64,000 nucleotides of DNA, taken from Rhea pennata. Lineage: Eukaryota > Chordata > Aves > Rheiformes > Rheidae. Positions 52,101-63,597 of the stretch are shown here, piece after piece. The translations under genes were made by a program, and so were the position numbers. A model generated the notes under the pieces. The model saw nothing but the letters and a program-made list of their open reading frames with translations. It did not search any database and had not been told where the DNA came from. Position 1 is the first letter of the stretch. Each line of letters begins with the position of its first letter. The stretch is taken from NCBI RefSeq assembly GCF_028389875.1, contig NC_084702.1:40609053-40673052 (forward strand). Direction: 5' to 3'.

Positions 52101-55100
52101 GATTTCCACAATTCACTTGCAAAATTAAGACACGCAAATATCTTGGGCCTTCTGTGTTATTAACTGTTTGCTTTTAATCTTGAATATAGCAGACACCACC
52201 TTTATAAAACTTCAATGAAAGTTATTATTTTGGAAACTTAGAAACATTTTTGTATGTGTGTAGCAAAATACAATATAGTCTAGCCAAGGTACAATACATA
52301 TATCCTTCTCACAAATAAGTTTTTCCTATGCTGACTGCTGAATATAGATAGGCTTTTAAACACTGAAGTTTTGTAGTCGTGTTTTTTCAGCTTCTTGGAT
52401 AATGGTCGTACGTAGTCTAAATGGTACTTTGAGTTGGTGTGCAGAGTCTTCTATTGTATCTGTTCTACTTCAGGACTAATTAAATCCTTAAGGGAAAATA
52501 AATGTTACTCTCTAGTCACAGTCCTTTAATTCTTTAAAGGGCATTCAGATAAATCATACCATGCCTCTGATGCAGAAGATAAAACAAAATAAATTGAAGA
52601 ATGGGAAAGACCTGGAGAAATAACTAAAAATACACTTACCTTACAAATGTGTATGTGTTTTAATGGGGGGGGGGGTTGAAGATACCTGTCATACCCTCTA
52701 CATCTTACAAGTCTTATGATGTGTAAATATTTCCAAGGGATGCTGAGCCAAGAAGTTCAGAACGTTTTCTAGGGATAAGGAGGGAGTATGGAAGTAGGGT
52801 TGGAGACAACGTTACAAAATGATAAAGAGGACAAAGACGAGAGATAGAAGTCACTAAATGTAAGGTGTGAAAGAGTGTTAGAGTAGGGTCTTTGAGGGTG
52901 TATACTAGATCCTCCAAGCTTGCTATTTACTATGCTACTATGTTAGGGTCTCTGAGCATGATTTATGTGCTCTTAATGTTTCTGTGGTCTCCGCAGGAAC
53001 TAATAGGGTCAGGTCTTAGCTGCACTCTGTTACATTTAGCTCCAGGCTCTCTCTTATCCATTCCTTAAAACCAATCCTTTTAGGAAAGGACATGCAGTCC
53101 CCAGATTCCTCAGTAACTTAGGTATATCCAAGACTTCAGTACTTTTGAATTTATAGACTCTTGAGGAAGCAAGCAGTGACAAATCAGACCAGTGCATGCA
53201 GTTCCTTGGCTCTCTGGAAAACATGTTTTCTGCTTTAGTGAACACAACAAATATGTAAATGTAATTGAAACAGTAAATTCACATGTGCTTGCCAAGTTTT
53301 TCTCTCTATTGTTCAGTGTTTTGAAGCCTAAGTCAGAGTCCCTAAAAATTCTGGAGTTGTCTTCTGCATAGGCAGTACTGTTCTCCAAACTCCAGTTACC
53401 TGGTAAAAAGATTTGAGAAAACTAAATTAACCTAGATATGACTCTCCTGTTGACCTCTTTAGAAGTATGAGCTATTACAGTTTAAATCTCTGTTGACCCT
53501 GTGCTGGGAGATGCATGTCACATTAAAGTACTTAGTATTGCAGCAGTTTCATAAGATCAAACAGAATTTTTAATCCTGCTTAGATGAAATCCTCAATTTA
53601 TTTTGGACCTTTGATTGTGTTTGTTTTATTGAATTTAATGCACAAAGAAATGTTTTGAACTATCAGCTAGCTTCTTATTTTCTTTAACAGAAACTAAAAT
53701 CTTACAGAAGCTATCAAAAATACATAATAATGTGAAGAGACTTCAGCGACAATTAAAAGATGTGAAGCCTACACCAGAATGTAAGTCTTGCTGGCAGATT
53801 TAAGAACATTCTCTTTTAAAGACAATTTTCTTGGATAACTGTGCTTGTGCTTCTCCTGTAGAAGTCTGTCTGCTTTTCTAGGAATCTGGGAAGAAGATGT
53901 AAGAAGGAAGGAGTGTAAGAAAGGATAAAGGCTCTTGCACTTCTCTGTGGAAGCAGAGCAGCTTATTTTGTCTTGGAGCCAGTGTCAGTTTGCTTGTTCA
54001 GGCTGTTGAGAGTCGAGTGTCTTCTAAATGCTAGTCTTTTTCCTATGTAAAATAAAACTAGTATTTTAATGAAGCGCAGATGTAGTTCCCTTGTCATCTG
54101 ATAAGAGGTCACAGAGCAGGGTCTACAGAGAGCAGAGTCTACAGGGAATTAGTTTCTAACCATCTAGATGGCTTGAAGTGCAAATTGAAATAATTCTGTG
54201 GAAAATGCTTAAACAGCTTGTTCAGTTACATGTCTTGAAACTCTTGGAAAATACACATTGAAAGAACCATTCTCCTGCAGTGCTCTGATATTGTGTATGC
54301 AGCTCACATTGAACTTCTGTTAGCTGAGGGCTTTACGTCTAACACACCTAATTTCATTTTTTCAGTGCCTATATTATAAAAAAAACCACATTGTCTTCTT
54401 TCTTAAGGTGTCAGCAAGATACCAAGAACTAACAAGGCATGGAAACTGAACTAAGAGTTTTAGATGATACAGTAGTATCAGTTTAGCTTTTTTGTTTGTT
54501 TGCTTGCTTTTTGTTTTAAAGCCAAGTTAGTTCAACTTACATGTTCAATTTGTGTCCATGGGGAAGTTGTGCTGGTTTAAACCGTTCAGATTCTAGACCA
54601 GTTTTGTACAGTTGCAAAATAGGCCTTCCTAGACAGCTGTTCTACTAGACTTTCCCAAATTGGGACTCAAGCATGCTAACAGGACTGTATACAGAATCTA
54701 ACTTGTATGTTCTATTGCAGGCTCAGCTTCATTGAAAGTAGGGAGCTGTAGGTTAAATTGGTCTGGTACAACATGGTGTAAACCAAAGATTTGAATGGGC
54801 TTCTTAAGTTACTGTAATTGCACTGTTGCATAAAACAAAGGTGGCAACCCTTTAGTTTAAGTTAAGGCTTAACCTTACCTTCACTCCTGTGAATCAATTG
54901 AAGCTTACATAGAAATTACTTGTTTAATTGAAATAAACATTTGGGGAGAGGGGAGAATTTTAGCTAAATCACTGTGAATTTGTACCTTCTCAATAGAAGA
55001 GAATCTTCTTTTTAAGAATTCGTTTGAGATGGAAATGCAGCCTTTTTTGCACGTGCTTCCCAGAATTCTCTGTAAGTGTCTGTTTCTGGGTAGTGCTGAA

Positions 55101-58100
55101 TTGCTGGTAAAGACTTTAAACTTCTTAAGTATTATGCTCTTTTTTCTTCCTTTTCAGTTGTTGACAAGCTCAGGGAAATGATGGAAGAAGTTGAAAATGC
55201 AATCAATGCTTTTAAAGAGGAACAGAGACAAATGTATGTTTATACATGTTTCAGCTGAAAAAATGCTTTAATATGACTTAAAGTAGTTATACAATGAAAA
55301 CTTTGCATTAATGTTGTATCATGTAAACTCTCTAGTGGTTTCTGTGGTACGTAAATGAAAGCTTAAACTATCAAGATTAGAATCCCAATAAACAACCTTT
55401 GTGAGAGATTGTTTACATAGTGCTAGAGTGATCCAATCTAACAATCATTTGCCTATGAAAAGGCTGTTCAGAGAATGATCCTTTTGGGAAGGGGTGTTTG
55501 GAATTTTTTTTTCCCCTTTCTGCCTCCTGCTGTCAGGAGGGGATTAAATTAGTTGCTTCCGTGCCATAAATATGTGCTTCCATTAAAAAGGTAACTTAAT
55601 TCTGATTGTGTATTACTTTATTATGGGATCATTACAGCTACACTGTTATCTGTTATGCCATTTCTATTCATAATCTTTTAGAAATAGCTTCTGTGTGGAA
55701 TTGTTCAATTCCAAAATTTAGTTTCAGTGAACAATGAATGCTAGATTTCTTTGGTTCCATTCCAATGTTTGTTTTCTTTTTAGATATGAACAGCTTTTGA
55801 AGGAGGAAAAAACTACCATCAATGAACTCAGCACCTTTGAGAAAAAGGTGGAACTATGGGCATTAGGTAACTCAACAACAGAAAAGGCTTTGAGATTACC
55901 ATCAGCTGGGGTCTCAGTTAATAAAACACTGCAAAATCATCTGCCTGAAGAAGTAGTAGAGTTTGAAAGATTTCTTCAGCGAACAGGAGGGCGGCAAGGA
56001 GGCTGGGATGATTATGATCATCAACATTTTCTGAAAGCATGGACAAAATGCAAAGGAAGAGCATCCTACTTGGATGAAGCCCTTGAGTATCTCTCTGGAA
56101 GAACAAAGGAAGATGTTGAACAGCATGATAAATGGTATAGAGAATTTCTAGTTTTACAAGAAAGAAAAAAAGAGGTAAGATAACCTTCTAGGACTTTTGT
56201 AACTTTAAGAAAAGATACTTATTTAAAAAATACAGACTTCTTATTTTTGTATTTGCCTCTCTGGTGGTAGTGCAAGGTAGATTTCTCTAGTAGTAGTTGA
56301 TGAAGTCTTTAGCATCCTTACCATGCCAGTAAATATTTGTCTTAAAGAGAGATTAACAAATGTGGATCTAACAACATGCTGAAGTGCCCTGTGTATTGGT
56401 GGAGTGTATTATAAATGGCTTTGATAGCAGTTTTCTGACGAGTTAGGTGCAGTAAGCAGTCTCACCTCACATTGAGGTTCTTGTTACATCCTCTAACTGT
56501 GGGTGTCCTGCTATACCTGTAAGCAATACACCTGCCCCATATTGGCTTAGAGAATTGATTCCTTGAAGAACTATGAGCCTTGAGAGAGCTTTGAGCTTTG
56601 CCATAATAAAAGATACACTGACATAAACATTGAATTGTTAAGAAGATAATATGTGAAATTATTAATTTGAAGAAAAAAAGATCTGAAATATGTTTGCATC
56701 GAGAAAAGCATTTCACACTGACATTCACAACAGTTCTAAGGTATTATAAATGGTATAACTTAAATGATTTTAGATAGCAAGTCTTAAACCTGCCCTGGGA
56801 GAAAGCAGATAGAGGTGCTATTTTGCCTTAAGACGTTGCATAAAGAGACCCTGAATTCCTATCTTCAGCTCATATTCTCAGTGCGTATGTTTTCATCTGC
56901 TATCTGTTACTTGTGACAGACTAAATCAACATGAATGTATAAGACTTTTGTGGAGATCTTATTTTTTTTCCGGTGTTTTCATGCAGTCAATTAAGAAGTG
57001 GAAAAAAAAACAGCATCAAGAAAAAGAAGGAATCTTGAAGGAAAAAGAGAAATCAGAAAAAATACTTAGAAAAGAGTGTTTTCAACGTGAAGAAGCTCAG
57101 AAGCAAAAGGCAGGAGAAGAAAGGAAAAGACAACAAGTAGCAATTGAAGAATGGAAAAAACAGAAAGCAATAGCTTTTGCTATGGAACAAGCATCGCAGC
57201 TAAAACTAGAAGAAGAGAAGGAGAAAAAGCAACAGAAAGAACGCCAGCGCCAATGCCATGTTAAGTTACTGTTGGAAAGGTATACCTTGTTGAAGAAAGA
57301 AAAGGAGGAACTTGAAAAGCTTGAGAAGGAGAAAAAGGAGGAAGCTGAAAGGGAGGAAAGGAAGAAAATTGCTGCAGAAGAAATTACTAAGTTTCAAGAG
57401 CGAGTGAGTGACTGCCTTTCCATTTATGTATTTGTGTTTAAATTTATCTACTTCCTCCTATAATATAATCTGATGAGTTTTAAAATCCTTAATACCCTAG
57501 TTTTACTCATTTAAATCTATTTTAGATTCACTATGAATAATTTTGTCTAAGTCCAGGAAAAAGTGTGAATCTTTATTCTAGATAAAGCAGTTACTTTCTC
57601 TCAAAGTCTAAGTTCTACAGGTTTATTCAAACCTATATTTCATTCTAAATGTAGAGACATTTTTCTGTGCTTGAGTGTGATTACAGTTTGGGAAAAACAC
57701 TTTAGGACCATTCAAAGAGTACAAATTACTCTCCGTGCTAAAGAAAACGTTAGCAGACCTGATTGCTGTATGCAGATGTGTAAGTAATAAAAAGAATAGA
57801 TTGAAGGAATTGCAGGTTCTTGTAGTTGTAAATTAGATCCCAGTTCACTGTAAATTTCATTATAGTAGAACCAGTATTATTGTCAGCGTTTCTGTTAACT
57901 TTCATTTTAGAAAGGGTGGTTAACTACTAGAATCTGTTTTTTTTTTTCTTTACTATGCAATTGCAGAGAACAAAATTTAGTAAGTAGCCATCTAGCATAA
58001 CTGAATTCTGTACTGGCACAAAAGAATTACAAAAGAAAAAGTAAATTCTAATTCTGTGAAAAGGCCGTGTGCATATTTTAATACAATTTGTTTTATTTTT

Positions 58101-58971
58101 CCAAAATAAGTTTGCATTTCATCTTAATATATTTTTTCAGGATCTCCGTAAACTTGAACAAAAGATTCATGAAAAACAAGCTAAAGAAGAGGAAAAACGA
58201 GAAAAAGAAAAGAGATTGGCAAAGTTAAGAGAGAAGGTAGCACTCTAGTAACATTATTTTAGAACTTTTTTCTGTTATTGACTATTTAGATAAGTAAAAA
58301 TAGTTACTTTTCAGAGCAAAGCAAGAAAAAGAATTGTTTAAACTATTGAGCTGCATACACCTCAGACTTGGAGAATTTTTCTGTCTCTGAGCAATAATTA
58401 TTACAGGTAACTTGTTGCCTGCAGCTTATTTTTTGAAGATGGTTTGCTAACATTAGTGGACTAAGTAGGCTGGCATCCAGAAATATTTTCTGGACCTTGT
58501 CTGGGTTCTCAGAGTCTAACTTTTTAATTTACTGGAATAACTTAATATTGCATGAAATAAAAGTTTCTAACATGTCCTGTGGCAGTGTGGGCAAAAGTGT
58601 CCTCCTCATTAGATGGGTTTATTTTATATTTTCCTTGCATCTATCTACATGCTAAAGATGTAATTGGTTTGTAGGATTCATTCTGAGATTTATGAAGGAG
58701 ACTGGTTATTTGTTCTTTGTTCGTTTCACTGTAAGGTTGAAATTCATGCAGCCAGAGACCCCTCCAGGTTGTACAGGCCTACCAAGGTCTGGGAGGAACG
58801 CACAAAAGAGATCGGACCAACGGGTTCAGAACCACTCTTGCATATTCCTCATAGGTAAGGAGAAGAACAATGAATGCGTGTCACTTCTTTCTTCTCCTTT
58901 TTTCTTTAATTTGAGCTATTTATCTGGTTGTGCATTTCAGAGCTATCCCAGCCTGGAGACAAGGGTTGTAG
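49075..58971 (+). CDS. CCDC112: CCDC112, coiled-coil domain-containing protein 112 (10 coding exons, complete)
   Basis: Join of exons 49075-49128, 49986-50107, 51830-51948, 53691-53780, 55158-55233, 55784-56174, 56987-57403, 58141-58236, 58736-58854 and 58941-58971. Every junction is GT-AG and in phase, giving 504 residues and a TAG stop with no frameshift. Seen: an alanine-rich N-terminus (1-18); a moderately conserved helical part (19-153); the signature GGRQGGWDDYDHQ at 222-234 inside exon 6; a strongly Lys/Glu-rich coiled coil (about 280-455); and a conserved basic tail with RDPSRLY, GPTGSEPLLHIPHR and a terminal AIPAWRQGL. These features match vertebrate CCDC112, whose human form is about 450-530 residues depending on isoform. 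The protein has been reported at centriolar satellites, so a role around centrosomes and cilia is likely. The molecular activity is not known, and no catalytic domain is visible. The start at 49075 is the first ATG in the CpG island that fits the frame; a TTG-led extension to 49060 is not a credible start. Confidence 0.96.
49078..49091 (+). promoter_or_regulatory. Candidate RFX X-box over codons 2-6 of CCDC112
   Basis: GCTGCC-C-TGGCAAC is an imperfect inverted repeat that differs at two positions from the classical GTTGCCATGGCAAC. RFX factors bind such sites near starts of many cilium and centrosome genes, which fits CCDC112. Binding is inferred, not shown. Confidence 0.45.
49986..50107 (+). 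CDS. CCDC112: CCDC112 exon 2 (residues 19-59)
   Basis: Acceptor TGTACAG| and donor CCCA|GTAAGT. Encodes the segment with FQLQNWKVKAEQAKKVEF, the first clearly conserved block of the family. Ends two bases into codon 59, completed by the first base of exon 3. Confidence 0.95.
51830..51948 (+). CDS. CCDC112: CCDC112 exon 3 (residues 59-99)
   Basis: A strong polypyrimidine tract precedes acceptor TTCCAG|; donor GAAA|GTAAGT. Encodes AAIEKDKNGHLYSRKNK and the helix YSVLEELEHKM. Leaves one base of codon 99 for exon 4. Confidence 0.95.
52665..52675. repeat. G11 homopolymer in CCDC112 intron 3
   Basis: Eleven G residues in otherwise AT-rich intron. Confidence 0.9.
53691..53780 (+). CDS. CCDC112: CCDC112 exon 4 (residues 99-129)
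   Basis: Acceptor TTTAACAG| and donor GAAT|GTAAGT. Encodes KLSKIHNNVKRLQRQLKDVK, a well-conserved amphipathic helix of the family. Phase is preserved (1 base carried in, 1 carried out). Confidence 0.95.
55158..55233 (+). CDS. CCDC112: CCDC112 exon 5 (residues 129-154)
   Basis: A 76-bp exon with acceptor TTTTCAG| and donor AAAT|GTATGT. Encodes VDKLREMMEEVENAINAFKE, highly conserved. Reading through the donor reaches a stop soon, so the splice is required. Confidence 0.95.
55784..56174 (+). CDS. CCDC112: CCDC112 exon 6 (residues 154-284, GGRQGGWDDYDH signature)
   Basis: Acceptor TTTTTAG| and donor GAG|GTAAGA. Carries the family signature: a leucine/glutamate helix (207-219), then GGRQGGWDDYDHQ and an FLKAW motif (236-240), then a helical hairpin ending in KWYREFLVLQERKKE. 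This is the most diagnostic exon for CCDC112. Confidence 0.97.
56987..57403 (+). CDS. CCDC112: CCDC112 exon 7 (residues 285-423, long coiled coil)
   Basis: The largest exon (417 bp, phase 0 at both ends). Acceptor ATGCAG| and donor CGA|GTGAGT. Almost entirely Lys/Glu/Gln-rich helix with WKKKQ and WKKQK motifs and long runs of charged residues, predicted to form an extended single helix or coiled coil. Because both ends are phase 0, skipping it would keep the frame. Confidence 0.96.
58141..58236 (+). CDS. CCDC112: CCDC112 exon 8 (residues 424-455)
   Basis: A 96-bp phase-0 exon with acceptor TTTTTCAG| and donor AAG|GTAGCA. Continues the charged helix (DLRKLEQKI, ending RLAKLREK). Confidence 0.95.
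58736..58854 (+). CDS. CCDC112: CCDC112 exon 9 (residues 456-495)
   Basis: Acceptor CTGTAAG| (AAG rather than the commoner CAG) and donor CATAG|GTAAGG. Encodes the conserved C-terminal block RDPSRLYRPTKVWEERT and IGPTGSEPLLHIPHR. Intron 9 that follows is only 86 bp. Confidence 0.95.
58941..58971 (+). CDS. CCDC112: CCDC112 exon 10, terminal coding microexon (residues 495-504 and stop)
   Basis: Acceptor GCATTTCAG|. The first base completes an arginine codon, then AIPAWRQGL and TAG at 58969-58971. The W-R-Q-G ending is the conserved end of the family, which is why the 86-bp intron before it is accepted despite its small size. Confidence 0.92.
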
Positions 58972-59141
58972 ATGAGCATCTGCCCGCCGTTTTTACAGGA
59001 TGATCGTTTCCTTGTGGCCGACCGTCTTCAGGCTCTTACCGCAAACGCGCCGGACGCAAAGAAATATCATGTTTGTGTTTTGTGAGCGTTGAGCTAGTGC
59101 GAGTGCGAGCAGTGTTTCCATCATGCCATGTATGTCACCGC

Positions 59142-59147
59142 ATTAAA
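59142..59147 (+). terminator. CCDC112: Likely CCDC112 polyadenylation signal (ATTAAA)
   Basis: ATTAAA lies 171 bp after the CCDC112 stop, with a GT-rich stretch about 10 bp downstream. It is the only standard hexamer I see between the stop codon and PGGT1B. Cleavage near 59165 would give a 3' UTR of about 190 bases ending inside the PGGT1B CpG island. Confidence 0.6.
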
Positions 59148-59286
59148 AGCGCTTCCGTGTGAGCAGGTTTCCTCGCGTTCCCTGCCCGCTCTCGGAGCGC
59201 TGTGGGCGCCCCGAGGGCCAGGGAGCAGAGCCCGGCCCTCGCGGACGTGCCCGCCCCGCCCCGCCCCCTCCCCTCGCGCAGCCGCT

Positions 59287-59477
<191 letters not shown>

Positions 59478-60494
59478 TAGCGGGCCGGGCTCCGGGCGCT
59501 GCGGCGGGGAGCCCTCCGGCGGGCGGGCGGGCGGCAGGGGCGCCTCGCTGCCTTCGCCCGCCGCCGCCTCGGCGAGGCGCGGGGCCGCTGCCGGGGAGTG
59601 CCTCCCGGAGAGGGCCAGCCTGCGGCAGCTCCCGCGGGGGCGGCCCCGCCGGCGCGGCGGGTCGCGGTGAGCGCTCTCTGCCGGGGGGGCGGGGGGCGCG
59701 TTTCTGCCCGCAGGCCGCTCTCAGGAAACGCGCGGTTGCGTAGGGGTTTCCTCCGTGCGCAGTTAAACTCCTCGATACCCACGGGAGGGATACCCACTTG
59801 TTGACCTGCTAATCTATTTTCAGTCCCATGCCTCACCCTTTTAATCTACCTAGAAAGCCGATTTTAAAATAAGTGACTTAAGCGCTCTGTATCCCAAAGT
59901 CAACGTGCAGAAGACTCAACTATGTAACTGAAATTATTTAAATCTTCATTAGCTTGAATAAGTATTAAAGCATATTAATTGTGATAGTGAAATATATGCC
60001 TTCCCTTAAAATAGGGGGACACTTGTCCATGTAATGGCTTCAGAATGCGTTTAATTCAGATTCTTAATGTTGTCCCATGAGGTAATAAGTTATTTCTGAT
60101 TCACAAGACAAGCAATACTGTGTTTGCAAAGTTGCATGTGAGGAAAAACTTGGAGAGATGTAAAGCATTCAATATTTTATTCAAGTAATAAAGCCATCAA
60201 CTTCTTACAGTTTTTTTTGTAGTCTCTTGGGAGTCATATTGTGGAAAAAGTACAATGACTTTTATCATGTATTTTGATTATTTTTCAATACTTTGAAAAG
60301 TTTCAAGAAGATTTTTCCAGTCCTGTTATCTTACTGCATTTATGCTTGTTTAGGTGGTGAGTAACAGAGATCCTCTCTGATCTCTAGACCAAAATACCAA
60401 GCCTGATTACAAGTAAAACTAATTTGGTTATCCAAGCTTAACATTTACAGGACTTAGAACAACAAAGGCAAAGTATATCCTGAGCTGCTTCAGC

Positions 60495-61043
60495 GAAACT
60501 ATAGTCAGCAGATCAAGGGATGTGATTAGCCTGCTCCATTTAAGCATTTGTTATGCCATACTTGGAATACTGTGTTTGGTTTTGGTCCCCTTGTTCAACA
60601 GAGACACTGAAAAATTGATGAGTTCAGCAGAGAAGAGCCACCAAGATGATAAAAAGAGTTGGAAAAATGGACATTTGAAGAAAGCCTAAAGAGAACAGAA
60701 GGCTCAGGGAGGATCTAATGACAGTCTTCCAGTACTTAAAAGCTGGTTAGAAAAAAAGGTGGAGGAGCTCACTTCACAAAGGAGCGTGGTGATGGTGCAA
60801 GAGGCAGCAGGCATGAGTTCTGTCAGAGGAGATTCAGTGTATATAAGAACAGTATTCTTCACTGTAAGAGTAGTTAAACAGTGGAATAAGTTGCCTAGAG
60901 AAATGATGGAGCATCCTTCTCTTGGGGGGAAAAAAGGAAAAAAAATCAGACTGTTCAACAGGGCCCTGGCACTGCTTTCAACAAAAGATGCAACTGAATG
61001 ATCTCCAAAGGCCTGTGCTAGCCTAGACATTTCTGTTCTGTGG
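60495..61043 (+). mobile_element. CR1-type LINE, 3' fragment, decayed
   Basis: Contains in order the usual CR1 3' landmarks: a segment like 'CTTGGAATACTGTGT', 'ACCAAGATGAT', 'GGCTCAGGGAGGATCTAATGA', 'TCTTCACTGTAAGAGTAG', 'GTGGAATAAGTTGCC', then 'TGATCTCCAAAGG' and a degenerate TTCTGT terminus. The similarity is by recall of the consensus. There is no intact reading frame and no target-site duplication, as expected for CR1. Its divergence suggests an old copy. Supports a sauropsid, probably avian, source. Confidence 0.85.
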
Positions 61044-61122
61044 CTTACATTGTCAAGCTGTCCCGGTTTGCCACTGAGCTAAAATAGAGGCTATAGTTTA
61101 CTTGGCATCATCCCCAATTTTA

Positions 61123-61157
61123 TTAGCATTACACTTGCGTTAATAGTGTAATGCTAA
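61123..61157. repeat. Perfect 13-bp inverted repeat with 9-base loop
   Basis: TTAGCATTACACT and AGTGTAATGCTAA are exact reverse complements separated by TGCGTTAAT. It lies in PGGT1B intron 1, about 80 bp after the CR1 end. As RNA it would fold into a stable hairpin. It could also be the remnant of a small palindromic element. Confidence 0.9.
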
Positions 61158-61499
61158 CTGTTTTCAGATCTCTTCTAGAAACCGGTGGCCTGATGGACCT
61201 TGAATTTGATGTGCAGTCAAAGTAGCCATGATACCTTAAATAACCAATGCCCAATATGTGTTTGTATAATGACTGTGCAGCGCTGAAAAAACTCTTAAGT
61301 TTTCTGAAAATTGTAACTGGCTGAAACTATTTCAGGACTCTAACTTCTGGCTAATCAGCATATTCAAGTTTAAACCTTCAATTAGAATAAAAATCATCTA
61401 AATTCAGCATGTATTTTTCATAAGTCATGATATCTTTACTAATGCAGGTATTCTTCAATTTAAATATATTGTTATCTTTTAAATCAGTGTTCTGCAGGC

Positions 61500-61751
61500 G
61501 TATGTATCCATCTGTCAACAAATTCTTAGCAGGTGATAACATCACAGCAGCGTTTGACTGTGAGTGTAGTAAGCAGCCTTTTTGACAAGTTCAAGGTCAC
61601 CAAGCAGCAAATTTCCAGTGTTGACATTGTTGCAGAAGGAAACACTGTTACCCTTTTATTCTTGTCTCCCTTGTTCCTGTGTTTGTGTGGTAAACCAGAG
61701 TGGGGAAGTCAACTAAATTAAAGAGCAACTTACTTTAAAAAAAAAAAAAAA
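61500..61751 (+). other. Possible retroposed transcript end (ATTAAA plus A15)
   Basis: ATTAAA at 61717-61722 is followed 14 bases later by fifteen A residues (61737-61751), the layout of a polyadenylated 3' end. The upstream 200 bp has a short open frame with no recognised family. Left boundary is arbitrary and no target duplication was found. Confidence 0.25.
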
Positions 61752-63555
61752 GTTAGTAAGATTGGTTTTGGTTTATCACACTGCAGCAGGAACAACTGCA
61801 TTGGTTGTCATGGGACAAGGTGATAGAAGTTAAAATTTTCTTTTGGTACAGTGCTGGTCTGCTCTAACTTAGACTGTGATTTGTCATACGCTAAAGGAAT
61901 TGGTGGAAGACTGAAGAAATTTGATTTCATGTTCTTTACTAAAATAACTGATCTAAGGACCTCGTAGTTATTTTAATCTGTAGCTACTGCATGCAACATC
62001 AGTAGTTTTTCAGTGATCTGGTCTGTAAACTCTTGTACGTGCTTGGTCAATACCATGAGGTTTGCTGGGAGAATGCACCTCTCCTGGTCTCTGAAGTCTT
62101 TCAGATTGAGGAATTTCATGATGCTCTTTGTATCATGCTTGTTCAGAACCTCAAGTCAGTCACTTCAAAAGGTTTTGGAATTTTTCTGAGAAACTGCAAT
62201 CTGAAAACCAAAGGCTCAGAATCTGTCACCAGAAATGTCTGTCTTTGCTTATATTTGTGAGGCACTTAAAACAGGGATTTTTTTTTTTAGCAGGTTAAGT
62301 AACAAAACAGATTTCATCTTCAACCTTTGATGTGCAACTTGCTAAATTAATACACGTACAGTAACTAAAGTAGTAGTAGAAGGCATGAAGAAAAGGTACA
62401 GCAATAGTGATGCCAGATTTGAGGGTTGTATCAGAAAAGGGGTGCTCTGGAGGTAAATTGTTCTATGTAAAGCTTTTTAATTTCATGCAGTGTTAGCTAA
62501 GGTACTGGTAGCAGTTGTCTTTATTCTGTTAATGCTCAGTGGGACAGGACAGCATGTGAAGTAAAATGAAGTATGTAGGCACTGTGTTCAGCAATGTGGG
62601 ATATTCTTGCCCATCGTATGTGAATTCCAGCAGTCTATGTACAGTCAGTTCCTAAACGCTCCTGTTAACACAGAATCAATTCTGATTAGGTAAACTGAAG
62701 CTTAGACATGCATGCAACTAATTTCTGCATTCATTTATCTGACGTGAATATTTTTGAGGGTAGGTCAGGTATATTGTTTTATCTTTTGTATGTACAGTCT
62801 TGTATTTCAGGGCCTGGTGTGCTGCAGTGCCTAGTGCTGAAATTGCATAACATTTGTGCCTCTTGGAAAGTAGCTTAGCTAGGTAACATAGTGCAAAACT
62901 GCCTTCAAATATTTGTAGTCAAAGATTGTCAAACTTTGTGTTTTTGAAAATCGGAAACACGTGCAGCCTTAAAAAAAATACTACAGTTGAACTGTCTTTT
63001 AACCTTTATTCCTTATGAAGTATAAAATAATAGTTTTGCTCAAAATAGTGAGTTATTGTCCACAGTCTGATTTTGGCTTACATAGATATGATCAGTGGCA
63101 AAAGCTGATGTAAAAGTGCTAAGCTTGCATTAAAGACGATTTTGAAGCAGATAGTCTGCTTAAGTGATATTTTTGTTCTATGTAGAAATAACTTTTGTGT
63201 GCAGCATACTTTTTCTGATTCTCTGTAATAAAAGATTTGTTTGTAATAATAGTAGTAGAGAGACATATCTTAGAATTCGATGATTACAGAAAAAAAGTTT
63301 ACTCTTTTTTGGCCAGGGATACTTGCACCAGTGGAGAGAGATGCTATTCTGTGTTTGAAATTTTTGGCAAGGACCTTACAGTTGCATGCAGTGGGTTTTT
63401 TTTTTTTTGTTGTTGTTTTTGAAAGAGGGATCAATAGTGTTCAATATCCAAGAAGATTATAAGCTAAAGTACTTTGTGAGAATGGTCAAAAAGAAAAGTG
63501 CATAAACCCAGGATCTAGTTAAAGGATAGCATAAAATCAAATAATTCAGCTTAAG

Positions 63556-63597
63556 AATGAATTGTGGTCACTGCTTCAAATGAATTGTGGTCACTGC
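63556..63597. repeat. Short duplication with 23-bp period
   Basis: AATGAATTGTGGTCACTGC occurs at 63556-63574 and again at 63579-63597. Inside PGGT1B intron 1. Confidence 0.9.

Larger units (their letters stand above)
49129..58940 (+). other. CCDC112 introns 1-9
   Basis: Intron sizes are 857, 1722, 1742, 1377, 550, 812, 737, 499 and 86 bp, compact as is usual in birds. Intron 1 is CpG-rich for its first 300 bp. Intron 3 has an 11-base G run at 52665-52675. I saw no convincing repeat insertion, snoRNA or nested gene in them; small RNAs cannot be excluded by eye. Confidence 0.85.

Noticed and set aside
60759-61001. 80-codon frame that looks protein-like
   Set aside because: It is the non-coding 3' region of the CR1 fragment, not a gene.
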